This document shows positions 15,639 to 23,128 of a DNA stretch of 43,472 nucleotides, one piece after another. Both the position numbers and the translations under genes were made by a program. Below the pieces are notes generated by a model. The model worked only from the letters and a program-made list of their open reading frames with translations. It did not search any database and had not been told where the DNA came from. Origin of the DNA: Actinoplanes lutulentus (GTDB lineage Bacteria; Actinomycetota; Actinomycetes; Mycobacteriales; Micromonosporaceae); the NCBI RefSeq assembly GCF_003259845.1, contig NZ_QLMJ01000034.1, positions 1-43,472 of the forward strand, read 5' to 3'. Within the stretch, counting starts at the first letter, position 1, and every line of letters starts with the position of its first letter.

Positions 15639-15850
15639 GCGCTGGGGATGCCTTCCTGAAGCTTGGCCAGAACCTTGTCGAGGTTGAAACTCGCGGGTTC
15701 CTGCCGGCGCGGGAACTCGGTGAAGGTCTGCAGCAGGAGCGGGAGCTCGCGTACACCCGAGGCGCCGAGGAGGGACTGAAGAGGGCGCAGCAGAACACAT
15801 GGACCGTCGTCAGCATGCGAGACGACTGGTCCGCCGTGTTCTGAGGTGTG
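15635..15850 (-). pseudogene. 3' remnant of an arylsulfatase
   Basis: The minus frame contains LLRPLQSLLGASGVRELPLL and FPRRQEPASFNLDKVLAKLQ before a TGA at 15635. The FPxRQxPxSFNxDxV ending is typical of actinobacterial arylsulfatases. The catalytic CxPxR region and most of the protein are missing; similarity fades near 15850. Its stop shares a GTGA with the formylglycine-generating enzyme remnant, so the pair was once a translationally coupled sulfatase-maturase operon. Confidence 0.6.
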
Positions 15851-15900
15851 GTGTCTGACCACTGCCATGGCAGTGTCCGGCCGGCGCTGGCCCGCTTCCA

Positions 15901-15948
15901 CTTAAAGGGTCATGAGCAGGGCCGCTTAGAGGGTCATGAGCAGGGTCG
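15901..15948. repeat. Two tandem 24-bp copies at the kinase stop codon
   Basis: 15901-15924 and 15925-15948 differ at 2 of 24 positions. Each copy contains TCATGA, so the kinase stop codon and the codons around it are duplicated in frame. It looks like a recent slippage or junction duplication at the border with the sulfatase remnant. Confidence 0.7.
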
Positions 15949-18900
15949 CTCGAACTCCAGGCCTGGTGCGTACGCCGCCCACTCCTCCGCCGTGAGCCCA
16001 CCGCTTTGCTCACACGCCGCGGGCAGCGGGTCCCGCAGCACCGCCCGGATCGGCACCAGATCCCAGAGCGCCGCCCCGGCCGGATCGGCGGTGACGAGGT
16101 ACGGCTGGCGGGAGCTGAACGCCGATCCGGTGGTCCGGCCGCCCACCACCGCGAGCAGCAGCGGATCGCTGGCGAAGCCGACGCTCCAGATCTCGGTGGA
16201 TCCTCCTGAGGTGACGGCGAGCAGCGACCCGTCGGCGGACAGCGCGAGCGAGTCGGGCCGGCCGAAATCGGCGCGCCGGGCGGTCCGTACCGTCCGGTCC
16301 TTGCCGTCCCGGTTGTTCCAGACCGTCAGATCCTGGCCGACCGTGACGGTGAACGCGGGTCCCGCGACGAGCGCCGCGGGACCGACGCTGTTCACCGCGA
16401 ACGTTCCGGTCTTCGCCGGTGCCGCGAGGTCGACGAGGTCCCAGGCGGTGACGTTGCTGGTGCCGCTCTGCTGCCCGGCACTGTCCGCGACGGCCAGGGT
16501 GCCGCCGGCGAGGCCGAACCGGGCGGTGAACACGTTCGCCGCCGGGATGGTGGCGACCACTGGTGGTGTCTGCTCGCCGGCCAGCCGGTGGATCCGGATC
16601 TGTTGCTGCGGGTTGCCGGCCAGGACCGCGACCAGCCCGCGGACCGGGTCGAGGTCGAGCACGGAACCCGCGTCGAGGTCCGGGAAGGCGTTGCGTGGGC
16701 CGGCGCCGGTCAGCGAGTAGAGGCTGCCGTTGGTGTAGTAGAAGGTCGTGCCGTGGACCGCGTAGGTGCTGCTCACCGGCGGTGCACCGGCGGCCGGCAC
16801 GAGTTTCGCGGTCCCGACGGGCCGCGGATTTCCGGCGTCGATGACGTCCCAGTAGTCGAGGTGCTCGGCTGATCCGGCGGCGACCACGTCCTCGGCCGAC
16901 ACCGAAACGGTCCGTGACGGGATCACGGTGCTGGCCTTGAGGGTGGCCCGGCGCCGCGGCGCGAACCCGTCGATCTGCCACAGCATCGCCGACATGGTCA
17001 GGCGCGGTCCCGGCGTCAGGATCCGGGCTCCGTCCGGGCTGAAATCGATCGAGGTGATCCACCCACCGGTCCGGGTCATCACCTTCGTCTGTACGGGAAA
17101 ATCCGGGTCGGCGATGTTCCACACTTCGACTGTTCCGTCGGTGCGGCCGAGCGCTATCGCCGTACCCAAGGGGTTGAATTTGATCGTTGAAAGCCGGTCT
17201 CCGGAGAGCGCGATGGTGCCGCGGCGACGCGGTTCGGCCGGCTCGGTGAGGTCGTAGAAGTGGATCGCCTTCTCGTCCTGGACCGCCAGGACCCGGCCGT
17301 TCGCGCTGAGGGCGACCGGGGTGCCGGTCGAGATGCCGGTGGCGATCCGGGCGCCGGAGGTGCGCCAGAGCGTCACCCGCCCATCGTCACCGGAGCCGGC
17401 GAACAGGGTGCCGTCCCCGCTCATCACGGTCGGGATCGCGGTGGCGGAGCTGTTCCAGAGCGCGCGGGGCCGGCCGCGATCCTTGATGTCCCAGAGGGTG
17501 GCCCGGGCCGCGATGGTGAAGAGCCGCCGTCCGTCGGCGCTGAACCGCACATCGGTGACGGCCGGCCCACGGCCGCGGGTGGTGATCAGGCGTGGCGCGG
17601 ACGCGTCGGCGACGTCCCACAGGGTCAGCCGATCGGCGGCGACGGCCAGGGTGCGGCCGTCCGGACTGAAGGCCAGCTCGTTCACGTTTCCCAGATCAAA
17701 AGGCAAAGCGACGGTACGGGAGAAGCCCGCCCCCGCCGCCGCCCACAGTTCGGCAGTGCTCTCGCCACCGATCGCGACCGCTTTGCCGTCCGGCCGGAAC
17801 GCGGCGCTGAGAACCGGCGAGTCCGTGGTCAATTCACCGGTGTACCCGGTGGCCAGGGCCGCCATCACCGCCGCACCGGCGGGCGCCGACCGGTCCATCC
17901 CGTACGCGCTGACCGCCAGCCGCGACGCCAGCCCCGGATCAGCGGTCAGCGCCGCCGCCGACCGGGCCAGCAGATCCTGCTGCACGAGCGCCCGTTCCCG
18001 CTGCTCCGCCTGGCCGGAGGCACGGTCGGCGTCGGCGCGGGCCCGCACCGCGGCGAACCCGGCCCCGCCCAGCAGCACGGCCACGACGGCCGCGGTCAGC
18101 ACTCTTCTCGGCCATCGGCGCAGCCGGGAGCGGGCCCGGGCCGCGAGGGCAGCCTCCCGCAGCTCTGGGGTGACGTTCGAGGACACGTCGGCGGTACCCA
18201 TGCTGAGCAGCGAGTCGAGCAGCTCCCGGGCGGTGGGCCGGCCCGCCGGATCCTTCTCCAAGGTGGTGGCGACGAGGTCGCGCAGCGAGTCCGGGATCCC
18301 GCTCAGCTGGGGCGGCTGGGTGAGCATCCGGCCGATCGTCGCCATCGGAGAGTCACCGTGGAAAGGAGTGCGGCCGGTCGCCGCATAGCCGATGAGCACA
18401 CCCCAGGCGAAGACGTCGGCGGCCGGGCCGACCTTGCGGGAGCCGTCCAGGCTCTCCGGGGCGACGTAGCCGACAGTGCCCATCACCTGATCAGGGCCGG
18501 TCAGCTCGGCGCTGAGTTCGGCACCGCGGGCGATCCCGAAGTCGATCACCTTCGGCAGGCCGACGGCGAGCAGGACGTTCGCCGGCTTCAGATCGCGGTG
18601 TACGACTCCGGAGCCGTGGATGGCGACGAGGGCGGTGGCTACGCCGACGGCTACTCCGTACACCTCGGAGGGGCTAAGTGCTCCCCGCTCGCGGACGACG
18701 GCGGCCAGGCTCGGCCCGTCGACGAACTCGACGACCAGATAGGGCGGATCGTGTTCGACGTCGGCGTCCAGTACCGCGGCCGTGCAGAACGGCGGAACCT
18801 CCCGCGCCCGCTTCACCTCGCTGCGGAACCGCGCCAGGAAGTCGGGGTCGGCCGACCACTCGGGGCGGATGGCCTTGACCGCCACCCGCTGCCCGTCCGG

Positions 18901-19095
18901 GCCGGTGCCGAGGAAGACGGTACCCATGCCGCCGGCGCCGAGCCGGCCCAGCAACGCGTACTGCCCGAGCCGATCGGGATCACCGGAGCGCAGCGGCGTC
19001 ATGGTCACAGCGCTGCCACCCATCGAAATCGGCCGTTGCGGATCGTCCGGCAGCATATAGAACACGCTGGAACCGGCGTTGCCCGCTCCGGACAT
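15934..19095 (-). CDS. Ser/Thr protein kinase with C-terminal WD40 repeats
   Basis: 1053 residues. The Hanks-type kinase domain (about 46-300) has a glycine loop GRLGAGGMGTVF, Lys74 in VAVKAI, catalytic HRDLKPANV (Asp168), DFG (Asp185) and MGTVGYVAPESL. One transmembrane helix (about 330-350, VLTAAVVAVLLGGAGFAAV) is followed by a helical linker common before WD40 propellers and then WD-like repeats such as AFSPDGRTLAVAADRLTLWD and SADGRRLFTI. The kinase is cytoplasmic and the propeller is expected outside the membrane as a sensor or scaffold. Several in-frame ATGs near the N-terminus are possible; the conserved part starts near residue 38. It is monocistronic in view, divergent from a small membrane-protein gene. 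Confidence 0.93.
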   Translation of the reverse strand: MSGAGNAGSSVFYMLPDDPQRPISMGGSAVTMTPLRSGDPDRLGQYALLGRLGAGGMGTVFLGTGPDGQRVAVKAIRPEWSADPDFLARFRSEVKRAREVPPFCTAAVLDADVEHDPPYLVVEFVDGPSLAAVVRERGALSPSEVYGVAVGVATALVAIHGSGVVHRDLKPANVLLAVGLPKVIDFGIARGAELSAELTGPDQVMGTVGYVAPESLDGSRKVGPAADVFAWGVLIGYAATGRTPFHGDSPMATIGRMLTQPPQLSGIPDSLRDLVATTLEKDPAGRPTARELLDSLLSMGTADVSSNVTPELREAALAARARSRLRRWPRRVLTAAVVAVLLGGAGFAAVRARADADRASGQAEQRERALVQQDLLARSAAALTADPGLASRLAVSAYGMDRSAPAGAAVMAALATGYTGELTTDSPVLSAAFRPDGKAVAIGGESTAELWAAAGAGFSRTVALPFDLGNVNELAFSPDGRTLAVAADRLTLWDVADASAPRLITTRGRGPAVTDVRFSADGRRLFTIAARATLWDIKDRGRPRALWNSSATAIPTVMSGDGTLFAGSGDDGRVTLWRTSGARIATGISTGTPVALSANGRVLAVQDEKAIHFYDLTEPAEPRRRGTIALSGDRLSTIKFNPLGTAIALGRTDGTVEVWNIADPDFPVQTKVMTRTGGWITSIDFSPDGARILTPGPRLTMSAMLWQIDGFAPRRRATLKASTVIPSRTVSVSAEDVVAAGSAEHLDYWDVIDAGNPRPVGTAKLVPAAGAPPVSSTYAVHGTTFYYTNGSLYSLTGAGPRNAFPDLDAGSVLDLDPVRGLVAVLAGNPQQQIRIHRLAGEQTPPVVATIPAANVFTARFGLAGGTLAVADSAGQQSGTSNVTAWDLVDLAAPAKTGTFAVNSVGPAALVAGPAFTVTVGQDLTVWNNRDGKDRTVRTARRADFGRPDSLALSADGSLLAVTSGGSTEIWSVGFASDPLLLAVVGGRTTGSAFSSRQPYLVTADPAGAALWDLVPIRAVLRDPLPAACEQSGGLTAEEWAAYAPGLEFERPCS

Positions 19096-19133
19096 AATGT
19101 GAGGCCAGGCGGTGTCGACATGCGGGGGGGCAC

Positions 19134-19709
19134 ATGTTCGAGGGCATCAGGAACCACCGCTTTCTGCGACGGATCACCGATTCCTGGTTCTGGGAAGACG
19201 TACGCGACTTCCTGTGGTCCCGTTCGATGGTCGTGTTCTTGGGCAATGCGGGCACGCTGATCATCGCGGTCGTCGCGGTGGTGCACTTCTGGTCGCGCCC
19301 GTACTCGTTCGCCGGCTACCTCGTCGTCCAGCTGGCCTGCCTGCTCTGCCAAGCGATCGCCTTCATCCCGGTGGTGTGGCCCGGGCCCGGCTCCAGTTAC
19401 GCCGAGGTCCACCAGAGCGTGGCGCTGCTCGTGGTCTGCGGTACGTGGATCTTCGCAGTGCCCCCGGCCTTGATCCTGTTCGCCGTCTTCGACGTGGACT
19501 CCAGCAGTCCGCCGTGGGCCGCCATGTTCGTCGCGGGGGTGGCCCTCACGCTGGCCTGCGCGGCGAGCCTGATGGCCTCGGTTCCCTTCGAGATGAAGGC
19601 GCGGGACCTGCGCCGCCGGATGGCCGGACCGCCGGAGGAGACCGATGGGGCCGATTTCGCGGAGAGCGAGAGCGAGGGCGCGGACTCGGGCGGCTCCGAC
19701 GGTGACTGA
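19134..19709 (+). CDS. Four-helix membrane protein, unknown function
   Basis: 191 residues. Four hydrophobic segments are visible: VVFLGNAGTLIIAVVAVVHF, YLVVQLACLLCQAIAFIPVV, ALLVVCGTWIFAVPPALILF and AAMFVAGVALTLACAASLMA. A charged, acidic C-terminal tail (EETDGADFAESESEGADSGG) is probably cytoplasmic. I recognise no transport or enzyme signature. The G-rich run just before the ATG may serve as ribosome site. It starts 38 bp from the divergent kinase gene, so a functional link with the kinase is possible but unproven. Confidence 0.7.
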   Translation: MFEGIRNHRFLRRITDSWFWEDVRDFLWSRSMVVFLGNAGTLIIAVVAVVHFWSRPYSFAGYLVVQLACLLCQAIAFIPVVWPGPGSSYAEVHQSVALLVVCGTWIFAVPPALILFAVFDVDSSSPPWAAMFVAGVALTLACAASLMASVPFEMKARDLRRRMAGPPEETDGADFAESESEGADSGGSDGD

Positions 19710-19733
19710 CCCGGCGACCAGGGGCGATCTAGC

Positions 19734-20240
19734 ATGGGCTTCATGAGCGACGCCAACGCCAGTGAGCTGCCCGAACTGACGTTCGTGCTCCCGACCATCC
19801 CGGCATCCGCCGGAGCCCTGATCCGTGGCAGCAAGGGCCGGCTGCTCATCCTGAAGCCGACCTACAAGGGCGGCTGGACGATCCCGGGAGGGGTTGTCGA
19901 GATCGGCGAGTCGCCCTGGGACGCGTGCCGCCGCGAAGCCAAGGAGGAGTGCGGGCTCGACGTCACCACGGGGCGGCTGGTGTGCGTGGATTTCCTGCAC
20001 CCACGGCCGGACCGTCCAGGCGGTATGCGCTTCCTGTTCGACTGCGGCGTCGTCGACGACGCCGTCCTGGACACGGTGGTCCTCCAGCCGATCGAGATCT
20101 CCGAAAGCCGGATTCTGCCGATCGACGCGGCGCTGCCCCTGCTCAGCGGACCGGTCCGGCGTCGGGTACGCGCCGGCTGGAAGAGCAAACGGGTGCGCTA
20201 TCTGGAGAACGGCCGCCCTGTGCAAGGGATCAGCCCGTAA
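19734..20240 (+). CDS. Nudix hydrolase
   Basis: 168 residues. The complete Nudix box GX5EX7REUXEEXGU is present as GGVVEIGESPWDACRREAKE followed by ECGLD. The fold begins with ASAGALIRGSKGRLLILKP and TIPGG. Nudix enzymes cleave nucleoside diphosphates linked to another group using Mg2+ bound by the REAKEE acidic residues. The substrate cannot be told from sequence alone. ATGs at 19734 and 19743 are both possible starts. It follows the membrane-protein gene by 24 bp in the same direction. Confidence 0.88.
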   Translation: MGFMSDANASELPELTFVLPTIPASAGALIRGSKGRLLILKPTYKGGWTIPGGVVEIGESPWDACRREAKEECGLDVTTGRLVCVDFLHPRPDRPGGMRFLFDCGVVDDAVLDTVVLQPIEISESRILPIDAALPLLSGPVRRRVRAGWKSKRVRYLENGRPVQGISP

Positions 20241-20263
20241 AAGCTGAGCTCTAGAGTGGACGG

Positions 20264-21178
20264 ATGCTGGGAGTCGTAGCGGCCGCGCTCGGCGGCCCTG
20301 AGGTGTTGCAGGTGACGGAGTTGCCCGAGCCCGCGGCGAAGCCCGGGCAGGTGGTCGTCCGGATCCGTGCGGTCTGTGTGCACCCGGCTGACGTCGCCGC
20401 CACCACCGGAAAGATTCCTGGCGGGCCGGTTGCGCCTCCGTTCTCGCCGGGGTGGGACATCGCCGGCGAGGTGGCCTCGGCCGGCCCCGATACGACGGAC
20501 TTCGAGGTCGGTGATCGGGTCGTCGGGATGATTCCGTGGTACCTGACCCGGGGTGCGCCCGGCGGCTACGCCGAATTCGTGGCCGCCGACACCGACTGGT
20601 TGGTGCGGCTGCCGGACGAGCTCGACTTCGTGTCCGCAGCTACGGTGCCGCTCAACGCCCAGACCGCACACCAGGGGCTGTCCCTGGTGTCATCGGCCGG
20701 CGGCGGCATGCTGGTCACCGGTGCCAGCGGCGGTGTCGGTGGTTTCGCCACCCAGCTCGCCGTGCGGAGCGGCTTCCGGGTCCTGGCACAGGCCACTGAC
20801 GATGATGAGCAATGGGTGCGTGGCCTCGGCGCTCACGAGGTGGTCTCCCGGTCCGCCGACCTGGCCACGGTGGGGCCGGTGGCCGCGGTGTTCGATGCGG
20901 TTCCCCTCGGCGAGGTGGCGGCCGCTGCCGTCGAGGACGGGGGAGTCGTGGTCGTGACCCGGCCCACGCCGGCCATCGATCCGGCCCGGGGGGTGCGCCA
21001 GGAACTGCAACTCATCCGGCACGACCGCGCGCTGCTGGCCGACCTGGTGGGGCAGGTGGCGGCGGGGCGGCTGCGCACGCGCGTGGCGGCCACGATGCCG
21101 TTGACGGAAGCGGCCGGCGCCCACCGGCGGGTGTCGGCGGGTGGGCTGCGCGGAAAGATCGTGCTGACGGTGGGCTGA
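20264..21178 (+). CDS. Quinone-oxidoreductase-like NADP-dependent enzyme (MDR family)
   Basis: 304 residues. The N-terminal GroES-like domain carries ALGGPEVLQVTELPEPAAKP then PGQVVVRIRAVCVHPADV. The Rossmann domain has the dinucleotide-binding GASGGVGGFATQLA (about 155-168). Zinc-ligand cysteines of true alcohol dehydrogenases are not conserved, so it belongs with zinc-free quinone oxidoreductases, which reduce quinones or activated double bonds with NADPH. It is 23 bp from the Nudix gene and may be co-transcribed. A strong palindromic hairpin follows it. Confidence 0.85.
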   Translation: MLGVVAAALGGPEVLQVTELPEPAAKPGQVVVRIRAVCVHPADVAATTGKIPGGPVAPPFSPGWDIAGEVASAGPDTTDFEVGDRVVGMIPWYLTRGAPGGYAEFVAADTDWLVRLPDELDFVSAATVPLNAQTAHQGLSLVSSAGGGMLVTGASGGVGGFATQLAVRSGFRVLAQATDDDEQWVRGLGAHEVVSRSADLATVGPVAAVFDAVPLGEVAAAAVEDGGVVVVTRPTPAIDPARGVRQELQLIRHDRALLADLVGQVAAGRLRTRVAATMPLTEAAGAHRRVSAGGLRGKIVLTVG

Positions 21179-21179
21179 C

Positions 21180-21205
21180 GAGGGCGGGTGCGCGCACCCG
21201 CCCTC
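21180..21205. terminator. Bidirectional 26-bp perfect palindrome
   Basis: GAGGGCGGGTGCG is followed directly by its exact complement CGCACCCGCCCTC. It lies between the ends of two convergent genes (21178 and 21216) and can serve both as a terminator. Confidence 0.85.
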
Positions 21206-21215
21206 CGGGCCGAAC

Positions 21216-22994
21216 TCAGTGCCGGGACCGCACCGCCAGCCGGAACGTGCCCTCGCCGACACCGGTGAGCGTGCGGGTGTACTGCCTCAGATACGTGTCG
21301 AGGAACGGTGATCGGTCGCCCTGGGTCGGCCGATCGAACCGGGGATCCTGCAGCGCCAGGTCCAGCCGGGCCCGGCTCACCGCGATCGTGTTGCCGCTGG
21401 GGGTGTCGCGCCAGCTGCCGCTGCCGATCGTGCCGATCTGGACGCCCAGCTGGTGACCTGTCTCCAAGGTCCAGTCGGTCGACTTCAGGTCGAAGGCGAC
21501 CCGGCCCGCCCGCTCGATGAGCGCCACGTTCTCGTCGAACATCACCGCGGTGCCGTCCTCGGCGACGTCCCACAGCCGCACCATGACGTTGCCCGGCGCG
21601 CCGGCCCGCAAGCTGACCCGCGGCGTGGCAGTGATTCGAACCCGCGACGTCACCGGCTTGGACCAGCTGAAATAGCCAGGCATAGACGCGAGACGCTGGC
21701 CGGTCGGAGGCGCGGGATCGGTGTAGTTCTCCATATCCCACTGCCCGTCCGCGGCCAGAGTGGAAGCGATGCCGTCGTCGACATATTGCCCGTCGTCGAG
21801 CACGGCCGTGGTGGACGATGTGGACACCGGCCAGGCCGGCTGGGCACGCCATTTCCCAGTGTTGTCCTCGATGGCGAACGCGGGGTCGCGTACCCCAGGC
21901 TCTTTGTTCTTTAAATAGCGGTCATAAAAGCGCATGACCTCGTCGAAGAAGCCGGCGCGGCCCTGCAACAACTGCCCGTTCTCGTTCGTCTCGTTGCCGC
22001 GCACATGCTCCCACTGGCCCAGCCAGCCGCGTTCGACACCGCGGTGGTTGTCCAGGAACTGCTGCATGTCCTCGGGCTTGGTGTTGTTCTCGATGAAACC
22101 CTGAGTGACGAACAGCGGGGTGTCCGTTCCACGCGCCTGCGCCGCCAGATCGCGCGCCCGCCAATAGGCCGAATCGGCGTCGGGGTTGTTGTTGTTCGTC
22201 AGATTGTCGGCGAGGCATTCCGGGTGGCTCTGCTCATAGGCCGCGTTGGCCTGGTAACGGGCGCTGTCGTCGGGCAGCGGCGCCATTGTGGCGATGCTGT
22301 TGTAGGCGTTCGGTGTGCCGGTGACATTGGGCCGCGGCACGCTGTTGCTGAACAGATAGTTGTACATATCCCACACCGGCTCCTGGGCGACCACGGCTTT
22401 GAGCGCGCGTAGCCGCAGGTTGTTGCCGACCAGGCCGGTCACCGCGTCGTAGGACTTGCCGTACATGCCGACCTTGCCGGTCGACCACGGCCGGCTCGCC
22501 GTCCACTGGATCGCGGCCTTCACATCCGCCTGCTCACCCGGGCCCACCCAGTCCAGACAGCCGGTGCTCCCGCCGAATCCGCGCAGGTCGACCATGACGT
22601 AGGTGTAGCCGCGCTGGAACAGGCCGGTGCCGCTGGTGAAGTCCGCGAACCGATCGGACGGCCCGGTCCGGGTCCAGCCCTGCGGCCCGGTCTGGCCGGC
22701 ATGGCTGAAGTAGGAGCTGACGGCGAGGATCACCGGCGTCTTCGCGTGCGCGGGCAGATGCGCCGGGCGCAGCACGTCGGCATGCAGTTCGACGCCGCTG
22801 CCGTCGGCGGACGGGAAGTAGGCCTCGGTCCACACCGCCCCTTCGGGCACGCGGGGGTTCTGCTCGTGGGTGACGCCTTCGGGGGTGGTTACCGATGCGG
22901 CGGTGGCCGGTGCGGCGGTGGCCGCTCCGCTCATCGCGAGCGTCACCGCCGTGATGATGGCGGCGGTGACTGTGGTTCGTCTGAGGATGCTCAT
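21216..22994 (-). CDS. Secreted CocE/NonD-type hydrolase (X-Pro dipeptidyl-peptidase-like)
   Basis: 592 residues from ATG 22994, which has GGAAGG just upstream; the longer frame to 23093 lacks a site. A Sec signal peptide is clear (VTAAIITAVTLAMSGAATAAP, cut near residue 29). The alpha/beta-hydrolase domain has the nucleophile elbow GMYGKSYDAVTG with Ser181 and an oxyanion block MVDLRGFGGSTGC. A C-terminal jelly-roll (about 400-592) is the PepX_C type. The family hydrolyses esters, beta-lactam side chains or Xaa-Pro peptides; the actual substrate is unknown. It is convergent with the quinone-oxidoreductase-like gene. Confidence 0.9.
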   Translation of the reverse strand: MSILRRTTVTAAIITAVTLAMSGAATAAPATAASVTTPEGVTHEQNPRVPEGAVWTEAYFPSADGSGVELHADVLRPAHLPAHAKTPVILAVSSYFSHAGQTGPQGWTRTGPSDRFADFTSGTGLFQRGYTYVMVDLRGFGGSTGCLDWVGPGEQADVKAAIQWTASRPWSTGKVGMYGKSYDAVTGLVGNNLRLRALKAVVAQEPVWDMYNYLFSNSVPRPNVTGTPNAYNSIATMAPLPDDSARYQANAAYEQSHPECLADNLTNNNNPDADSAYWRARDLAAQARGTDTPLFVTQGFIENNTKPEDMQQFLDNHRGVERGWLGQWEHVRGNETNENGQLLQGRAGFFDEVMRFYDRYLKNKEPGVRDPAFAIEDNTGKWRAQPAWPVSTSSTTAVLDDGQYVDDGIASTLAADGQWDMENYTDPAPPTGQRLASMPGYFSWSKPVTSRVRITATPRVSLRAGAPGNVMVRLWDVAEDGTAVMFDENVALIERAGRVAFDLKSTDWTLETGHQLGVQIGTIGSGSWRDTPSGNTIAVSRARLDLALQDPRFDRPTQGDRSPFLDTYLRQYTRTLTGVGEGTFRLAVRSRH

Positions 22995-23091
22995 TCGACC
23001 TTCCATATCGAAAACCTTCAAGATCATTTGCCCGCCTGATTGCCTGGTCACCCTGGGGCCCTCCCGGGGAGAACGGGCTGCGTGCGTGGTC

Positions 23092-23126
23092 ACCCTTCAA
23101 AAATCACGGCGGCGCGAGCGCCGCCG
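23092..23126 (-). terminator. Intrinsic terminator of the M6 protease gene
   Basis: CGGCGGCGC and GCGCCGCCG form a 9-bp perfect stem with a 2-base loop (23107-23126). Read on the minus strand it is followed by TGATTTTTG, a genuine T-run, two bases after the protease stop. Confidence 0.85.
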
Positions 23127-23128
23127 CT

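Noticed and set aside
15901..15948. A short CRISPR-like array
   Set aside because: There are only two adjoining copies without spacers, within a coding end. It is a tandem duplication.
17260..19260. A 666-codon open frame on the plus strand
   Set aside because: It is antisense to the kinase-WD40 gene, has GC-rich shadow composition and no family motif.
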